Source: Stappia indica | Lineage (GTDB): Bacteria > Pseudomonadota > Alphaproteobacteria > Rhizobiales > Stappiaceae | Assembly (NCBI RefSeq): GCF_020177335.1 | Contig: NZ_JAIVMG010000003.1 | Coordinates: 434,001-498,000, forward strand | Length of the DNA: 64,000 nucleotides | Direction: 5' to 3' | In this document: positions 17,712-25,807 of the stretch, piece by piece | Layout: each line of letters starts with the position of its first letter | Position numbering within the stretch: the stretch's first letter is position 1 | Position numbers and translations under genes: made by a program | The notes under the pieces: model-generated | The model's input: only the letters and a program-made list of their open reading frames with translations | Told to the model about the DNA's origin: nothing | Database searches by the model: none

Positions 17712-18881
17712 ATGACTGACTGTGTCGCGGCATTGCGTCCGCAAGCCCGCATGGCGCCCGAAAGCGGGATCGTCGAGGTGGTGAATTTCGCGCGTGAGCG
17801 CTCCGATCTGATCCCCTTGTGGGTGGGCGAGGGCGACCTGCCGACGCCGGAGTTCATTCGCCAGGCAGCGGCTGCCTCGCTGGCCCGGGGCGAGACCTTC
17901 TACACCTATCAGCGGGGCATCCCGGCGCTGCGTTCGGCGCTCGCCCGCTATCACCTCGCCCATTACGGCCGCGACTGGGGCGCGGAGCGCTATTTCGTCA
18001 CCGGCTCGGGCATGCAGGCGATCCAGCTTGCCGTGCAGGCAGTCGCCGGCGAGGGGGACGAGGTGGTCTATCCCTCGCCGGCCTGGCCGAATTTCCCGGC
18101 CGCGGTGGAGGTGATGGGCGCGCGTGCCGTGCCGGTGCGGCTGGAGTTTTCGCAAAACGGCTGGTCGCTCGACCCGGAGCGCCTGTTCGCCGCCGTGACC
18201 GACCGGACCCGGGCGATCTATCTCAACTCGCCCGGCAATCCCAACGGCTGGGTCGCCGATCGCCAGACGCTCCAGACGATCCTTGACGAAGCGCGCCGGC
18301 GCGGCCTGTGGATCATCACCGATGAGGTCTACAACCGGATCATGCTGGACGGGTCGGCCCGGGCGCCGTCGTTTTATGACGTGGCCGAGCCGGACGATCT
18401 GATTCTCTACGTCAACACCTTCTCCAAGAACTGGGCGATGACCGGATGGCGGGTCGGCTGGCTGTCGGCGCCGCCGGCGATGGGACAGGTGGTGGAAAAC
18501 CTGATCCAGTATTCCACCTCCGGTGTGGCCGAGTTCATGCAGCATGGCGCGCTCGCGGCCATCGAGCAGGGCGAGGCGTTCCTGCAGTCCCAGCTCGAAC
18601 GCTCAAAGTTGGGGCTTGAGATCGTCACCGAAGCGCTGTCGGCCACCGGGCGGGTGCGTTTCGCGCAGCCGGCGGGCGGTTTCTACCTGTTCTTCGGCGT
18701 CGAGGGCGAGCCGGACTGCCGGGACCTGGCGTTGAAACTGGTGTCGGAAACCGGCGTCGGCCTTGCGCCGGGGCGGGCCTTCGGAACCGGCGGCGAGGGC
18801 TTCCTGCGGCTGTGTTTCGCGCGCTCTGCCGACGATCTGCGCCGGGCCGGTGAGCGGTTGCAGGACTGGCTGTCGCGTTGA
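17712..18881 (+). CDS. PLP-dependent class I/II aminotransferase
   Basis: A 389-residue fold-type I aminotransferase of the aspartate-aminotransferase superfamily. It shows TGSGMQAIQLAVQAV (PLP phosphate region), NSPGNPNGWV, DEVYNRIML and the lysine motif NTFSKNWAMTGWRVGWL with the Schiff-base Lys. The C-terminal LRLCFAR holds the substrate carboxylate Arg. The amino donor cannot be told from sequence alone. It has its own 5' region after the mscL terminator and is followed by the fixL promoter region. Confidence 0.86.
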   Translation: MTDCVAALRPQARMAPESGIVEVVNFARERSDLIPLWVGEGDLPTPEFIRQAAAASLARGETFYTYQRGIPALRSALARYHLAHYGRDWGAERYFVTGSGMQAIQLAVQAVAGEGDEVVYPSPAWPNFPAAVEVMGARAVPVRLEFSQNGWSLDPERLFAAVTDRTRAIYLNSPGNPNGWVADRQTLQTILDEARRRGLWIITDEVYNRIMLDGSARAPSFYDVAEPDDLILYVNTFSKNWAMTGWRVGWLSAPPAMGQVVENLIQYSTSGVAEFMQHGALAAIEQGEAFLQSQLERSKLGLEIVTEALSATGRVRFAQPAGGFYLFFGVEGEPDCRDLALKLVSETGVGLAPGRAFGTGGEGFLRLCFARSADDLRRAGERLQDWLSR

Positions 18882-18900
18882 CGCCGCCCGCCGGGATGCG

Positions 18901-18932
18901 TTACGGATTTCTGCGTAAGCAATTCAACGTAA
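18901..18932 (+). promoter_or_regulatory. CGTAA inverted/direct repeat upstream of fixL
   Basis: TTACG, eight bases, CGTAA form an inverted repeat (18901-18918), and a further CGTAA sits at 18928. It is about 85 bases before the fixL start. It may be a binding site for FixJ or another regulator; this is a guess from symmetry and position. Confidence 0.3.
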
Positions 18933-19016
18933 CCTTGCGCGGGCGAATAGAGAACGGTGGTCATGGTATCGGCCGAAGGATCTGCGCTCACGACGATGCA
19001 AACGGGCCGATAAGCG

Positions 19017-20207
19017 ATGGATGAAGACCAATCCGGGGGCGGCCCGGTTACACCGAGTGTGTCCGAGGCACGCCTGTCGAGCGTGCTCGGGACGGCGGTG
19101 GATGGCATCGTCGTGATGGACCATCAGGCGCGGATCATCTTGTTCAACACCGCCTGCGAGAAGCTGTTCGGCTACACGGCGGACGAGGTGCGCGGCCAGA
19201 ACGTCAAGATCCTGATGCCGGAGGACTTCGCTCTCGCCCACGACCGGTTTGTGTCCAACTACCTCACCACCGGCGAGAAGCGCATCATCGGCATCGGCCG
19301 GGAGGTGCGGGGCAAGCATCGCGACGGCCGGGAGTTCCCGATCGAGCTGTCCGTCGGCGAGGCGGTGACCCCGGAGGGGCGGCAGTTCATCGGCATCATG
19401 CGGGATATCAGCGCCCGCAAGGCGGTGGAGCAGCGCCTGGCGCAGGCGCAGGCGCAACTGGTGAGCATGACCCGCATCAGCGCCCTCGATGAGATGGGGG
19501 CGGCCATCGCCCATGAGCTGAATCAGCCGTTGACCGCGATCATGCTCTACCTGCAGGCCGCCAAACGGCAGGCCAGCTCCGGCAGCGGCGCCGATTCCAA
19601 GCTGGTGGAGATCGTCGACAAGGGCGTCAACGAGGCGGAGCGGGCGAGCAAGATCATCCAGCGCATGCGCCGGTTCGTGGAAAAGCGCGAGCCGGAACGG
19701 CGTGCGGTGTCGGTCGCTCCGCTGATCCGGGAGTGCCTGGAGCTGGTGACCCTCGGCAACGCCTGTGACGGGGTGGCTTTCTCCATTGATGTTGAGGACG
19801 ATCTGCCGCAGATCAGCGCCGATCCGGTGCAGGTACAACAGGTGCTGGTCAATCTCATTCGCAATGCCCTGGAGGCGGTGCGGGCGGTCGAGGACAAACG
19901 GGTCTCGGTCTCCGCCGGCGTGCGGGAACGGGATATGATCGTTCGTGTGTCCGATTCGGGCGGAGGAGTGCCCGCCGAACTGGTGCCCAATCTCTTCAAG
20001 GCCTTTTCCGGCTCGAAGAAAAAGGGGCTGGGGCTTGGCCTCGCGATTTCCCGGTCGATTGCGCAGAACCATGGCGGGGATCTCGCCGTGGAACAGGCGG
20101 GAAGCAAGGGCGGCGCGGCCTTCGTGCTTCGGCTGCCGCTTTATGCGGTGAGCGCCTCCGCGGATGTGCAGGGCGCCGGACAAGAAATGGAAGGATCGTC
20201 TGAATGA
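19017..20207 (+). CDS. fixL: Oxygen-sensing heme PAS histidine kinase FixL
   Basis: A 396-residue soluble sensor. The PAS domain (about residues 18-140) carries the FixL heme-pocket signature: His75 in FALAHDRF is the expected proximal heme ligand and Arg95 in IIGIGREV the O2-contacting Arg. His166 in AAIAHELNQPLTAI is the phosphorylation site; the ATPase domain contains LVNLIRNALEA, DSGGGVP and GLGLGLAISRSI. In known FixL proteins O2 binding inhibits the kinase. No membrane segments precede the PAS domain, unlike S. meliloti FixL. It overlaps fixJ by ATGA. Confidence 0.92.
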   Translation: MDEDQSGGGPVTPSVSEARLSSVLGTAVDGIVVMDHQARIILFNTACEKLFGYTADEVRGQNVKILMPEDFALAHDRFVSNYLTTGEKRIIGIGREVRGKHRDGREFPIELSVGEAVTPEGRQFIGIMRDISARKAVEQRLAQAQAQLVSMTRISALDEMGAAIAHELNQPLTAIMLYLQAAKRQASSGSGADSKLVEIVDKGVNEAERASKIIQRMRRFVEKREPERRAVSVAPLIRECLELVTLGNACDGVAFSIDVEDDLPQISADPVQVQQVLVNLIRNALEAVRAVEDKRVSVSAGVRERDMIVRVSDSGGGVPAELVPNLFKAFSGSKKKGLGLGLAISRSIAQNHGGDLAVEQAGSKGGAAFVLRLPLYAVSASADVQGAGQEMEGSSE

Positions 20208-20824
20208 CATCGCAGCCGCATTTGATTCACATCGTCGACGATGATCCGGCGATTCGCGACGCCCTGTCCCTGGTGTTCGACCTCGGCGGGTTCCGGGCGG
20301 AATCCTTCAGCGACGGCGATGCCTTCCTGTCCTCCATCGGCGCTACAGATCCGCAATGCGTGATTCTCGACGTGCATATGCCGGGGCAGTCCGGGATCGA
20401 CATCCTCAAGCGCTTGCAGGAACGCGACTTCTCGGTGCCGGTGTTCATCATCTCCGGGCAGGGCGATATTCCGATGGCCGTGGAGGCGATCAAGCAGGGC
20501 GCCCATGACTTCATCGAGAAGCCCTTCGATGCGGACACGGTGCTCACCCGGGTGCGCGAAGCCATCGAAGCGAGCCAGAAGAACGCGGAAAAAGCCGGTC
20601 CGGCGTCCACCGCCTTTCCCGGCGCCGACAGCCTGACCCCGCGCGAGCGCGAGGTTCTGAACGAGATCACTGCCGGAGCCTCCAACAAGGAAGCCGGCCG
20701 GACCCTCGGCATCAGCCCGCGCACGATCGAGGTGCATCGTGCCCGCATCATGGAAAAGCTCGGCGCGCGCAATGCCGCTGATCTGGTGCGGATCGTCATG
20801 ACCCGGGCGCAGGCGCAGGACTGA
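20204..20824 (+). CDS. fixJ: Two-component response regulator FixJ
   Basis: A 206-residue regulator. The receiver has DDD at 12-14, phosphoacceptor Asp56 in ILDVHMPGQSG and Lys in FIEKPFD. The LuxR-type DNA-binding domain is LTPREREVLNEITAGASNKE followed by LGISPRTIEVHRARIMEKLG, the classic FixJ helix-turn-helix. Start and fixL stop overlap, so the pair is translationally coupled. By family role it activates fixK-type genes under low O2; the fixK-like gene lies about 900 bases downstream. Confidence 0.93.
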   Translation: MTSQPHLIHIVDDDPAIRDALSLVFDLGGFRAESFSDGDAFLSSIGATDPQCVILDVHMPGQSGIDILKRLQERDFSVPVFIISGQGDIPMAVEAIKQGAHDFIEKPFDADTVLTRVREAIEASQKNAEKAGPASTAFPGADSLTPREREVLNEITAGASNKEAGRTLGISPRTIEVHRARIMEKLGARNAADLVRIVMTRAQAQD

Positions 20825-21084
20825 GACCGGCCGAGACGCCCGATCCGGGCAGTGCTCCGGTGCGTTCGACACAGCGCCCAGGCTGCGTCTCCCGCGCCGC
20901 CTTCCGTGTTCCTGCGTAGTTTTCGGCGGCACCGATCCCTCTATACTTCTCCGCAAGATGAGACCTGCCCCGGCTCGACCGCGTCGAGAGACGCCATGAA
21001 GGGGAGGCGGTTCATGGTCGTGCAGTTCAGCGACTGTGCGGTCCCGGCCGAATGAGCGTGCCGGGACGATGGGGAGAGGCGCAG

Positions 21085-21423
21085 GTGACTGTTCATATCG
21101 TCGAAGACGATCCCGGGGTTGGTGATGCCCTGGCGCTTCTGTTGCAGCAGATCGGACATGAGGTGGTGGTCCATCCGGACGCCGAATCCTTGTTCGAGGA
21201 TCCGCCGCCAGCGGCGCAGGATACGGTCATCGTCGATCTCGGCCTGCCCGGGGTCAGCGGCGTTCAGGTGATCCGCTGGCTTTCCCGGCTGAAGGCGTCG
21301 CCGAAAATCATCGCCATTTCCGGTCAGCCGCGCAAGGCGATCGAGAAGATGCTGGGCGACGACCAGCCGGCGATCCTCTTGCGCAAGCCGCTTACCGAGG
21401 AAGCGATCATCCGCCATCTGTGA
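21085..21423 (+). CDS. Stand-alone receiver-domain protein
   Basis: A 112-residue receiver with no output domain: acidic residues EDD at 7-9, phosphoacceptor Asp51 in VIVDLGLPGVSG, and Lys in LLRKPLTEE. It could act as a phosphate sink or antagonist (like FixT-type control) or as a partner of FixL, but its function is unknown. The GTG start is preferred for its GGGGAGAGG site; an in-frame ATG 33 bases upstream has no such site. It sits between fixJ and the fixK-like gene, so a role in the same circuit is plausible. Confidence 0.7.
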   Translation: MTVHIVEDDPGVGDALALLLQQIGHEVVVHPDAESLFEDPPPAAQDTVIVDLGLPGVSGVQVIRWLSRLKASPKIIAISGQPRKAIEKMLGDDQPAILLRKPLTEEAIIRHL

Positions 21424-21705
21424 CAGGGCGTGCCGGTCGTCGGCAGGCGGTGCGCTCCGGGTCGAGGCCGGGACCAGCGCGTTTTTCCGCCCGATTGCGA
21501 ATGCATTTGCTTTCCAATCCTCGCAACTAGGTAAAACGGCGTACGAAAACGCCCGAATTTCAGGAAGCCCCCTCGCTCATTAGGGTGGCACCATGGTCAG
21601 GAGGACCCGATGTCGGACGGGGCATCGGTTCCGGGGCAGGCGCGATGTTCGAAGCCTGCCTTGAAGATCCTCTTCTCCTGGCCCGGACCGCATCAGGAGG
21701 GTTCA

Positions 21706-22416
21706 ATGGCTTATGCAGAGCGTATGCTGGACACCGCAGGTGGGCCGCAGGCCGCGTCACTGCCCGACGCGCTGGTTTTCGGGTTGAAGGATGGGATGTC
21801 GGCCACGGCCCAGTCCCATGCCCCGCATTCGGTGGTGTTCTATGAAGGGGACGACGCCACGCGCTTCTACGAGGTCGATGAAGGCATCGTCATGCTCTTC
21901 AAGCTGTTGCCCGACGGGCGACGGCAGGTTGTGGAGATCCTGAATCCGGGGACGATCTTCGGCGTAGCGGCGGGTGATCTGTATGACTGTTCTGCGGAAA
22001 CGCTGACCCGTACGTCCTTGCGCGCCTTCGACCGCCGTGAGGTGGAGCGCTCGCTTCCCCTGCAACGGCACCTGACCCGCTGCCTGCTGACGCAGATGGA
22101 AACGCTGCATGACCATGCGGTTCTGCTCGGCCGCAAGTCGGCGATCGAGCGGGTGTCCAGCTTCCTGATGCGGCTGGTGCCGCAGCGGGGCGGTATCGGC
22201 TGCGCGGGGCCGGACAAGGAAAGCGCCTCCGACAGCCTTGATGTCATCCTGACCATGACCCGGCAGGAAATCGCCGATTATCTCGGCCTGACCATCGAGA
22301 CGGTGAGCCGGGTGATTTCCGATCTGAAGCGGCGCGGTCTGGTCACCGTCGAGCGGCAGGACCGGATCCGCATCAACCGCATCTGCGGCATCTGCCAGCT
22401 TTCCGGCATTCACTGA
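21706..22416 (+). CDS. Crp/Fnr-family regulator, FixK-like
   Basis: A 236-residue protein with a cyclic-nucleotide-like beta-barrel (VVFYEGDDATRFYEVDEGIV, shown as a landmark), a long dimer helix and a C-terminal HTH TRQEIADYLGLTIETVSRVI. The E--TVSR recognition helix predicts binding to TTGAT-N4-ATCAA-type sites, as present before ccoN. The N-terminus lacks the FNR four-cysteine Fe-S cluster pattern, so O2 control should come through FixLJ rather than a cluster. Two Cys lie in the C-terminal tail (ICGICQ). The ATG has a strong AGGAGG site. Confidence 0.86.
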   Translation: MAYAERMLDTAGGPQAASLPDALVFGLKDGMSATAQSHAPHSVVFYEGDDATRFYEVDEGIVMLFKLLPDGRRQVVEILNPGTIFGVAAGDLYDCSAETLTRTSLRAFDRREVERSLPLQRHLTRCLLTQMETLHDHAVLLGRKSAIERVSSFLMRLVPQRGGIGCAGPDKESASDSLDVILTMTRQEIADYLGLTIETVSRVISDLKRRGLVTVERQDRIRINRICGICQLSGIH

Positions 22417-22486
22417 CACCGCCACCGGCGGACAAGAAACATTGGACGAGGGGTGGCGAAAAGCAAAGCTGCTTCCCCCTCCTTGC

Positions 22487-22648
22487 GTCATCTCGGCCCC
22501 CGAGCCGGGATCGGAGAGCCCAAAGGCAAGCGTTTTCAATGGACTGGAGCCGAAAGGTCGTGCCTCTCCGATCCCGGATCTCCGCGTGCGCTTCGTCCGG
22601 GAGGACGCGGAGTGTGGGGCGATGTCTGGCGTCGAGCCGCCCTTGCCC
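22487..22648 (+). repeat. Dispersed palindromic repeat, copy A
   Basis: Begins GTCATCTCGGCCCCCGAGCC. Contains 14-bp arms CCGGGATCGGAGAG (22505-22518) and CTCTCCGATCCCGG (22564-22577), perfect inverted complements, around a 45-base centre. Repeated at exactly 198-bp spacing by copy B; an inverted, diverged copy lies at 29509-29664. Together with copy B and the terminator it fills most of the 526-bp gap between the fixK-like gene and hemN. Confidence 0.78.
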
Positions 22649-22684
22649 ATGAGGTGGTGTCGTCCGAGGCAACTCCCTCTCGGC

Positions 22685-22806
22685 GTCATCCCGGCCCCCG
22701 AGCCGGGATCGGAGAGCCCAAAGACAAGCGTTTTCAATGGACTGGACCCGAGAGGCCGCGCCTCTCCGATCCCGGATCTCCGCGTGCGCTTCGTCTGGGA
22801 GGACGC
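22685..22806 (+). repeat. Dispersed palindromic repeat, copy B
   Basis: Nearly identical to the first 120 bases of copy A with the same 14-bp inverted arms (22703-22716 and 22762-22775). It lacks the copy A 3' extension. Confidence 0.78.
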
Positions 22807-22835
22807 CTCCCAGAGGGATGTCATCCTCACAATCG

Positions 22836-22868
22836 GCGGCCGGCGCGTGAACGCGCGGCCGCTTTTTT
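22836..22868 (+). terminator. Intrinsic terminator before hemN
   Basis: Stem GCGGCCG(G)CGCG pairing with CGCGCGGCCGC, one bulged G, TGAA loop, followed by six Ts on the plus strand. It would end rightward transcription from the fixK-like gene before the convergent hemN. Confidence 0.7.
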
Positions 22869-22942
22869 GTCTGCTCCTCAAGCCTCCGGACGTTCGGCTT
22901 CGCTGCTCTGTCAGCCCGGTGGCCCTCGCCACCGCTGCCGGA

Positions 22943-24304
22943 TCAAACCGCGATCGAATGGCGCGCCGCGCCGGCGGCCAGATAGGCATCGAAGGCAGCG
23001 GCTGCGACACGGGCGTAGCGCTGGCCGGTTTCGGTGATCCGCACGACCCCTCCATCATAGGTCGCCAGACCGTCGGCGATCATTTCCGCGAGCCCGTCGA
23101 TGCTCGTGTCGAAATGGCTCGGCGGGAAGCCGAAGCGTTTGGCGATGGCCAGCACATCGGCTTCGTGATCGGTCATCAGCCGTTCGATGATGTCGGCGCG
23201 GGCGCGGTCGTCGTCGTCAAGGGCAATGCCCTTGGCGACCGGCAGCTCGCCGGCTTCGATGGACCGGCGCCAACCGCCGATATCCGGCTGGTTCTGGCAA
23301 TAGCCCTGGGGCAGGCGGCCGATGGAGGAGCAGCCGAGGCCGATCAGCGTGTCCGCCGTGTCGGTGGTGTAGCCCTGAAAGTTGCGGCGCAGGGTGCCGG
23401 CGGCCAAGGCGATCGCCATGCTGTCGTCGGGCAGGGCGAAATGGTCGAGGCCGATCGCCGTGTAGCCGGCCTCGCGCAGGGCGGCGCGGGCGCTGTCGGC
23501 CAGGGCGATCCGCTCCTCGACACCGGGCAGGTCTGCCTCCTTGATCAGCCGCTGGTGTTTCTTGAACCAGGGCACATGAGCATAGCCGAACAGTGCGATC
23601 CGCCCGGGGGCCAGTTCCCGCGTCAGCCGCACGGTTTCGTCGATCGTCGCAAGGGACTGATGCGGCAGGCCATACATCAGGTCGAAGTTCAGCGCGGTGA
23701 TGCCGACACCGCGCAGAAGGGCCACCGACCGTTCCACCTGTTCGAAAGGCTGGATGCGGCCGATGGCTTTCTGCACGACCGGGTCGAAATCCTGTACCCC
23801 GAGGCTGGCGCGGGTGATGCCGATGGTGGCAAGGGTATCGGCAAGCTCAGGTGTCACCGTGCGTGGATCAAGCTCGATGGCATGTTCGATCTCGGGCGTG
23901 AAGTCGAAGCGGGTGCGCAGCCGCTCCGCCAGGGCCAGCAGGTTGTCGCGCGGCAAAAGGCTCGGCGTGCCGCCGCCCCAGTGAATATGCACCACCGGCC
24001 GGCGCAGGCCGGAGGAACCCGCCAGCCGGTCGGCGACCAGGTCGATTTCCCGCAACAGGGTCTCGGCATAGGCGATCACCGGCTCGTCCTTGCGCGCGCC
24101 CTTGGTGTGGCAGCCGCAATAGGTGCAGATCGTCCGGCAATACGGCACATGCAGATAGAGCGACAGCGGGGTGGCCGCATCGATCCCGTCGAGCCAGCCG
24201 CCATAGACGGCGGCGTCGATCCCGGCGTGGAAATGCGGCGCCGTCGGGTAACTGGTGTAGCGGGGCACGGTGCGCGTGGCGTAGCGTTGGTCGAGCTGGG
24301 TCAT
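22943..24304 (-). CDS. hemN: Oxygen-independent coproporphyrinogen III dehydrogenase
   Basis: A 453-residue radical-SAM enzyme that converts coproporphyrinogen III to protoporphyrinogen IX without O2. The N-terminus has VPRYTSYPTAPHF, then the cluster motif YLHVPYCRTICTYCGCH (CX3CX2C), and later GGGTPSLL. It supplies heme when O2 is scarce, matching the neighbouring cbb3 and fix genes. No ribosome-binding site precedes either possible ATG (24304 or 24313), and a Fnr-type box lies just upstream, so the mRNA may be leaderless. The C-terminus is of normal length. Confidence 0.92.
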   Translation of the reverse strand: MTQLDQRYATRTVPRYTSYPTAPHFHAGIDAAVYGGWLDGIDAATPLSLYLHVPYCRTICTYCGCHTKGARKDEPVIAYAETLLREIDLVADRLAGSSGLRRPVVHIHWGGGTPSLLPRDNLLALAERLRTRFDFTPEIEHAIELDPRTVTPELADTLATIGITRASLGVQDFDPVVQKAIGRIQPFEQVERSVALLRGVGITALNFDLMYGLPHQSLATIDETVRLTRELAPGRIALFGYAHVPWFKKHQRLIKEADLPGVEERIALADSARAALREAGYTAIGLDHFALPDDSMAIALAAGTLRRNFQGYTTDTADTLIGLGCSSIGRLPQGYCQNQPDIGGWRRSIEAGELPVAKGIALDDDDRARADIIERLMTDHEADVLAIAKRFGFPPSHFDTSIDGLAEMIADGLATYDGGVVRITETGQRYARVAAAAFDAYLAAGAARHSIAV

Positions 24305-24339
24305 GAGCCGCATATGACAGGGAGCGGGGCGGGCTTGCC

Positions 24340-24353
24340 TTGATTTTTCTCAA
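24340..24353 (-). promoter_or_regulatory. FNR/FixK-type box upstream of hemN
   Basis: TTGATTTTTCTCAA on the plus strand matches TTGAT-N4-ATCAA at 9 of 10 positions. Its centre is about 42 bases before the 24304 ATG, the spacing of a class II activator site from a transcript start. This would make a leaderless hemN mRNA. Confidence 0.5.
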
Positions 24354-24551
24354 GTGCGCTTTTCGGCATGGCCGCTGCGGCATTTTGCGCGGGGGCGGGG
24401 CGAGGGGCACGGCGAGCGCGGCTGAATGGGTTGATTGGTTGATTCAATCATGCATTGCGCCTTGCCTGGGGCTAGATTGTTGCCGTCCCCCTCTTGACGA
24501 TTCTCCGGTTCGGCCATTTCCTCGCTTCGCTCCTCCCCCGGCCTGTCCCTC

Positions 24552-25622
24552 GTGGCGCTGACCGTTCTCACCTTCGTTACCGGCGGCGTCGGTGGCTGGG
24601 CCTTCACAGCGCTCGGCTTGCCGGCCGGCTGGCTGGCCGGAGGGATGGTGGCGGTCGCCGCGCTGGCGATCGCCGGCGTGCCCTGTGTCGTGCCGGACGC
24701 GCTGCGGTCGGTGGTCTTCGTCGTTCTCGGCCTGTCGATGGGCTCCGGCGTCAAACCGGAGACGGTGGCCCGGGTCGGCGAGTGGCCGGTGACGATGGGG
24801 CTCTTGGTGGGGTCGGTGGTGGCGATCCTGCTGGCGACCTATGTCTATCAGCGCCGCGTTGCCGGCTGGGATCGGCAGACCGCCTATTTCGCGGCGATCC
24901 CGGGGGCGCTCTCCTATGTGATGGTGCTGACGCTCGGCTATCCGAAGGCCGACATGGTGCGGGTGGCGCTGGCCCAGAGCCTGCGGGTGTTCATTCTTGT
25001 CGCCATCCTGCCGATGGCGCTCACCGGCGGCAGCGTCGCGTCGCTGACACCGGATACGGCGGCGGAGCCCTTCGTCGGTGGCAGCCTGTTGCTTCTGCTG
25101 GTGCTGGCCGGGGCGGGCACCGGCTGGGCGGCGCAGCGTCTCGGCGCTCCGGCCGGCGCGCTGACCGGGCCATTTTTTCTCAGTGCCGTCCTCAACGCCA
25201 GCGGGCTCTTCGTCTTTACCCTGCCGGACTGGATGACGGTGCCCTGTTTCGCCGCGCTCGGCTGCGTCATCGGCTGCCGCTTTGCCAGCGTCTCGCCCGC
25301 CGCCCTTGCTCGGCTCCTCGTGGTCAGCCTCGGCGCCTTTGCTGTCGGCATGTCGATCTCGCTGCTGATTTCGGCGGCCGTCTGGGCGTTTCTCGGCATT
25401 CCCTTCGGCCAGGTGCTGCTGGCCTTCGCGCCCGGCGGGCTGGAGGCGATGATGCTGCTGGCCTTCCTGCTCGATCTGGATCCGGCCTTTGTTGCAGCGC
25501 ATCAATTGGTGCGCTACATCGGCATGGTGCTGATTCTGCCTTTCGTGACGTCGCGTGTTCTGGGGCCTCCCGAAACGGGGGGCGCCGGACGGAATCGGCT
25601 GGATATGCGGGATTCTGCGTAA
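24552..25622 (+). CDS. AbrB-family membrane protein
   Basis: A 356-residue protein with about ten membrane helices in two similar halves (GGVGGWAFTALGLPAGWLAGG in the first; GWAAQRLGAPAGALTGPFF in the second). This is the duplicated AbrB/ammonia-monooxygenase-like domain, despite the misleading family names. Function unsettled; transport or envelope roles are proposed. GTG is the first possible start in the frame and has no clear ribosome-binding site, so the N-terminus is uncertain. It lies divergently from hemN and upstream of ccoN, ending before the ccoN promoter. Confidence 0.74.
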   Translation: MALTVLTFVTGGVGGWAFTALGLPAGWLAGGMVAVAALAIAGVPCVVPDALRSVVFVVLGLSMGSGVKPETVARVGEWPVTMGLLVGSVVAILLATYVYQRRVAGWDRQTAYFAAIPGALSYVMVLTLGYPKADMVRVALAQSLRVFILVAILPMALTGGSVASLTPDTAAEPFVGGSLLLLLVLAGAGTGWAAQRLGAPAGALTGPFFLSAVLNASGLFVFTLPDWMTVPCFAALGCVIGCRFASVSPAALARLLVVSLGAFAVGMSISLLISAAVWAFLGIPFGQVLLAFAPGGLEAMMLLAFLLDLDPAFVAAHQLVRYIGMVLILPFVTSRVLGPPETGGAGRNRLDMRDSA

Positions 25623-25710
25623 TATTCCGGATTTTTCGGGAATTTGATGTGCAAATCGTCGCATTCTCCGTTTGGCGGATGCAATGCATTGCAACATACC
25701 CTAAGCCATG

Positions 25711-25724
25711 TTGACCTGGATCAA
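25711..25724 (+). promoter_or_regulatory. FNR/FixK box of the ccoNOQP operon
   Basis: TTGACCTGGATCAA is an excellent match to the TTGA(T/C)-N4-(A/G)TCAA consensus. It lies 83 bases before the ccoN ATG, where activation at about -40 would give a leader of roughly 50 bases. Confidence 0.78.
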
Positions 25725-25807
25725 GGCGGTTTTCGGGCAATGCGCCATACCGTCTTGCGGGACCCTGGCAAGGGGGTTTGGATCAATAACGGACTCGGGG
25801 CGCGGAC

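Noticed and set aside
14951-17857. Minus-strand 968-codon open frame
   Set aside because: Antisense to the exonuclease-CBS-DUF294, mscL and aminotransferase genes, all with clear domains.
24430-24460. TTGATTGG/TTGATTCAATCA cluster as a FNR site
   Set aside because: The half-sites do not have the required four-base spacing.
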